Origin: Crocinitomicaceae bacterium
Lineage (GTDB): Bacteria; Bacteroidota; Bacteroidia; Flavobacteriales_D; Crocinitomicaceae
Assembly: GCA_028689775.1 (NCBI GenBank)
Contig: JAQVCM010000003.1
Span: 1-64,000 of the forward strand
Reading direction: 5' to 3'
DNA length: 64,000 nt
Shown here: positions 61,379 through 64,000 of the stretch, piece after piece
Position numbering within the stretch: position 1 is the stretch's first letter
Layout: each line of letters opens with the position of its first letter
Made by a program: the position numbers and the translations under genes
Notes under the pieces: model-generated
What the model saw: the letters and a program-made list of their open reading frames with translations, nothing else
Databases searched by the model: none
What the model was told of the DNA's origin: nothing

Positions 61379-61819
61379 ATAAAAAAATCAATTTTTACAA
61401 TTGCCGCGATCACACTTGCAACTGGAAGTTTTTTAACAAGTTGTATGTCATCAGAAGAAAAGGTGGAAGACTCGAAAGTGCAAGTTGAAAATGCACAAGA
61501 AGACTTAGATGAAGCCAAAAGACAACAAGCAGAGAGCTATGCACAATTTAAACTTGAAGCGGATCAGCAGATCACAGCCAACGAGCAACTGATTGCAGAT
61601 TTAAAATTGTATTCTAAAAATAAGAAAGCAGAAGTAAAAGCTGGATACGATAAAAGTATCTCTGATTTAGAAGCTAAAAATGAGGTTTTAAAACAGCGCG
61701 TTGCAACGCAAAAAGAACTGAATAAAGAAAAATGGGAATCATTCAAAAGTGAATTTAAACGCGACATGGATGAACTCGGAAAATCAATTAGAGATTTAGG
61801 CAAAGACAACGTTAAATAA
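61379..61819 (+). CDS. Coiled-coil lipoprotein with an ATA instead of ATG start
   Basis: The frame upstream of ATG 61445 reads KKSIFTIAAITLATGSFLTS then Cys. This is a perfect lipoprotein signal with lipobox LTSC. It begins at ATA 61379, where an ATG would be expected. The mature part (about 120 residues) is highly charged coiled coil (EDSKVQVENAQEDLDEAKRQ, then KNEVLKQRVATQKELNKE) with no enzyme motif. Translation from ATG 61445 would lose the signal. Either ATA is used as a rare start or a point change has damaged the gene. The gene lies 33 bases after CsbD and 25 bases before the PorT-like gene. Confidence 0.65.
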   Translation: MKKSIFTIAAITLATGSFLTSCMSSEEKVEDSKVQVENAQEDLDEAKRQQAESYAQFKLEADQQITANEQLIADLKLYSKNKKAEVKAGYDKSISDLEAKNEVLKQRVATQKELNKEKWESFKSEFKRDMDELGKSIRDLGKDNVK

Positions 61820-61844
61820 TCAAAACAATTAAAACAAAAGTAAA

Positions 61845-62483
61845 ATGAGAAAAATTCTAATAGTATCTACCTTGATGTTTTCAATGGTAAGTTTCGTAAA
61901 AGCACAGGATGAAACAGATAACCGCGATAAAATTCAATTTGGAGCAAGAATTGGAGCGAGTTATTCCAATGTATATGACACGCAAGGCGAAGATTTTGAC
62001 GCAGATGCAACACTTGGTTTTAGTGGTGGAGCTTTCGTAATGTTTCCAATTGGGACGTTTTTTGGACTTCAACCTGAAGTGATGATTAATCAAAAAGGAT
62101 ATCAAGCGACAGGAAATTTATTACTGAATTCGTACGAAATGAAAAGAACAACAACCTTTTTAGAAATTCCGTTGTTGTTTGCCATCAAACCAAGTGAATT
62201 CATTACCATTCTTGCTGGACCGCAATATTCGTATTTGTTGAAACAAACGGATAAATTTACGAGCTCTACGTTCAGTTATCAACAAGAACAAGAGTTTGAA
62301 CAAGATAACATCCGAAAAAACATCTTCGGACTTGTTGCAGGTATAGATATCAATATGAAACATGTTGTACTTGGTGGAAGAGTAGGTTGGGACATGCAAA
62401 CAAATCGTGGCGATGGAACTGCTTCTACACCACGATACAAAAATTTGAGTGGACAATTAACGATTGGATACAAGATTTACTAA
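61845..62483 (+). CDS. Outer-membrane beta-barrel protein (PorT-like)
   Basis: The 212 residues have a signal peptide (MRKILIVSTLMFSMVSFVKA). An 8-strand-like barrel follows: KIQFGARIGASYSNVY, GGAFVMFPIGTFFGLQPEV, TTFLEIPLLFAIKPSEFITI, LAGPQYSYLL, and a final aromatic strand LSGQLTIGYKIY. This matches the PorT/outer-membrane-protein-beta-barrel family. A role in secretion (as for PorT) is not shown. It lies 25 bases after the lipoprotein and ends with a hairpin at 62534. Confidence 0.8.
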   Translation: MRKILIVSTLMFSMVSFVKAQDETDNRDKIQFGARIGASYSNVYDTQGEDFDADATLGFSGGAFVMFPIGTFFGLQPEVMINQKGYQATGNLLLNSYEMKRTTTFLEIPLLFAIKPSEFITILAGPQYSYLLKQTDKFTSSTFSYQQEQEFEQDNIRKNIFGLVAGIDINMKHVVLGGRVGWDMQTNRGDGTASTPRYKNLSGQLTIGYKIY

Positions 62484-62533
62484 ACAGAAATTAGTCCATT
62501 CAAGATTCGAAATTAAATCTTGCTTTTTCAGAA

Positions 62534-62571
62534 AAAACCGGTGTAGTTCTAGACTGCGGCGGTTTTTTTTA
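62534..62571. terminator. Terminator between the PorT-like gene and the convergent kinase
   Basis: AAAACCG pairs with CGGTTTT, with a nested GTAGT/ACTGC pair inside, and a T-run follows on the plus strand. The left side carries an A-run, so it can serve the minus strand also. Confidence 0.65.
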
Positions 62572-62585
62572 TGCCCAATTCGTAT

Positions 62586-64000
62586 CTATTTGATGATGTT
62601 AATTGACTTTGGAAGTTCAATCGTGAAGGTGGTGCCAGCATTTGAACTTTCGCAAGTGATTTTCCCTTGGTGCATTTGGATGATTTGTTTTACCATCGCC
62701 AAGCCCAAACCAGTTCCATTGGATTTGGTTGTGAAGTAAGGCACAAATAATTTGGATTGTGCTTCTTCTGAAATTCCAGATCCGTTATCTGCAATGTCAA
62801 TCGTTACAATGGATTGCTGAACAGTCAAATGTATCTTTATTTCTCCTTTTTGCTCTCTTGGAATGGATTGAATGGCATTTTTAATTAAATTGTTGAAGAC
62901 GCGTAAGATCAAATCTTTATCTACAAAAACAAAACAAGCCTCTTCTTCTGAGGTGAACGTGATTTCTGATTCTCCTTCTTCATCGAAAAATAAAACAATT
63001 CCTTCAATCAAAGGAACCAAATCTACGATGCTTTCATTTGCTTGCGGCATTTTAGCAAAATGAGAAAATTCATTTGCAATCGTTGCCAAAGCGTCAATTT
63101 GTTCGATGATGGATTTTGCGACCCGATTGATTTTACTTTTCGCATCCGGATCACTTGGGTCAAATGCGCGTTGAAGTTGCTGTAAGTTCAACTTCATCGG
63201 TGTCAACGGATTCTTGATTTCATGCGCAACTTGTTTTGCCATTTCTCGCCAAGCACTTTCTCGTTCACTTTGCGCAATTTGTTGGGCAGCAAAGGCCAGT
63301 TCTTCTAATTTATTGTTGTATTCCTTGACCAAAATTCCAATTTCATCATTGGCGAGGTAGGGAATTGGTTGGTTGTATTTTCCAAACTGTACTTTCGCAA
63401 AGTTTTGTTGTAAGATTCGAAGCGGTAAAGTTACCCACGAAGAAACAAATATGGCAATCGTAATGGTCAAAGCAAGCAACAAAATAAACACATTCATAAT
63501 CGCCACTAAAAATTGTTGAATCTGATTTTCAAACTCTTTTTGTTGGCCAAAATGTTGTAAATTGAGGTACGCTATTAAATTTCCTTCGTTGTTGAAAAAC
63601 GGAATGTAACCGGATAAGTAATCTAAATTTCCGATTTTCTCTTGGTGGAAGAATTCGCTTTTGCTGTAATTGCGCAATTGAAATAATGCCGTTGGATTGA
63701 GTTGTTCACTTACGAGACCAATGTTGTAAACTTTTGGTCTTGAACTTGCTAATAAATAGCCGTTTACGTCGTACAGGTTGATGTCTGTAACAAATACCGT
63801 GGAGAGATTTTGCAAGAGATATTCAATGTAATTTCCTTGATTTATAATCGAAAGTTTTTCCTCTTCACCCAACTTTTGTTTAATCTCTGTTTCAACGGAA
63901 TGAATTTTTTCTCGAATCAAATCGTTGGTATAATCTTGATATTGGTTTTTAACAAATAATCCACTACCAAGCCCAAAAGCCACTAAAGCCACTAAAACTA
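62586..64000 (-). CDS. Membrane-bound HAMP-type histidine kinase, N-terminus beyond window
   Basis: At least 468 residues are visible and the frame is still open at the right edge. A hydrophobic segment starts it (ALVAFGLGSGLF), with an extracytoplasmic sensor domain at about 15-155. A second helix follows (LVAIMNVFILLLALTITIAI) and a HAMP-like region (NQPIPYLANDEIGILVKEYN). HisKA has His in QVAHEIKNPLTPMKLN near 255, and HATPase has NNLIKNAIQSIPREQKGE, DNGSGI and GTGLGLAMVKQI. It is a NtrY-like sensor kinase by motif style. Its partner is not in the window. Confidence 0.88.
   Translation of the reverse strand, partial: VLVALVAFGLGSGLFVKNQYQDYTNDLIREKIHSVETEIKQKLGEEEKLSIINQGNYIEYLLQNLSTVFVTDINLYDVNGYLLASSRPKVYNIGLVSEQLNPTALFQLRNYSKSEFFHQEKIGNLDYLSGYIPFFNNEGNLIAYLNLQHFGQQKEFENQIQQFLVAIMNVFILLLALTITIAIFVSSWVTLPLRILQQNFAKVQFGKYNQPIPYLANDEIGILVKEYNNKLEELAFAAQQIAQSERESAWREMAKQVAHEIKNPLTPMKLNLQQLQRAFDPSDPDAKSKINRVAKSIIEQIDALATIANEFSHFAKMPQANESIVDLVPLIEGIVLFFDEEGESEITFTSEEEACFVFVDKDLILRVFNNLIKNAIQSIPREQKGEIKIHLTVQQSIVTIDIADNGSGISEEAQSKLFVPYFTTKSNGTGLGLAMVKQIIQMHQGKITCESSNAGTTFTIELPKSINIIK

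Overview
The window comes from a chromosome of the phylum Bacteroidota, most likely a Flavobacteriales relative. The support is internal. Several proteins end in type IX secretion sorting domains (gliding-motility-associated C-terminal type and Por secretion-tail type). There is a PorP/SprF partner, DUF3127 and DUF721 proteins, and an FadL-like barrel next to a Tyr/Gly-rich lipoprotein and proS. At least twelve Bacteroidota-type -7 promoter elements (TANNTTTG) sit just upstream of start codons. The DNA is AT-rich. The species cannot be named from this alone.

Layout. 1-13.5 kb is mostly housekeeping: a truncated secreted protein, flavin reductase, DUF3127 protein, rpsA, a HAD-like phosphatase, an RluA-type pseudouridine synthase, a secreted adhesin, a paaG-paaH-like pair, aroK, a transglutaminase-like protein, recF and DUF721. 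13.5-25.2 kb is a defence island between the DUF721 gene and clpB. It is edged by transposase, integrase and HipA remnants. Its core is one leftward run of seven genes: a caspase/CHAT-like protease, a class III cyclase-like protein, Zorya-type zorB, zorA, zorC and zorD, and a gene with an abortive-infection-like C-terminus. 25.2-45 kb returns to core genes: clpB, an acyltransferase, an alpha-oxoamine synthase, a nuclease, a glucosaminidase, proS, two tRNA-Glu genes, rpsT, a porin and another secreted protein. 45.3-49.7 kb holds three tandem ssb paralogues and a regulator-hybrid kinase-response regulator set. 50.4-60.2 kb is a surface locus: two DUF3494 (ice-binding type) proteins, the second a 1,707-residue multidomain adhesin, followed by its likely type IX secretion partner PorP/SprF and an OmpA-family protein. 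60.3-64 kb holds small envelope or stress proteins (YtxH, CsbD, a lipoprotein, a PorT-like barrel) and a histidine kinase cut by the window edge.

Working together. The Zorya genes would form a membrane proton-driven sensor (ZorA/ZorB) with cytosolic effectors (ZorC and the helicase-nuclease ZorD). The upstream cyclase-like plus caspase-like pair looks like a separate or fused signalling and cell-death module. It is the best candidate here for something undescribed. A roughly 208-bp non-coding element with inverted terminal repeats occurs twice, in opposite orientation, 45 kb apart. It looks like a miniature mobile element.
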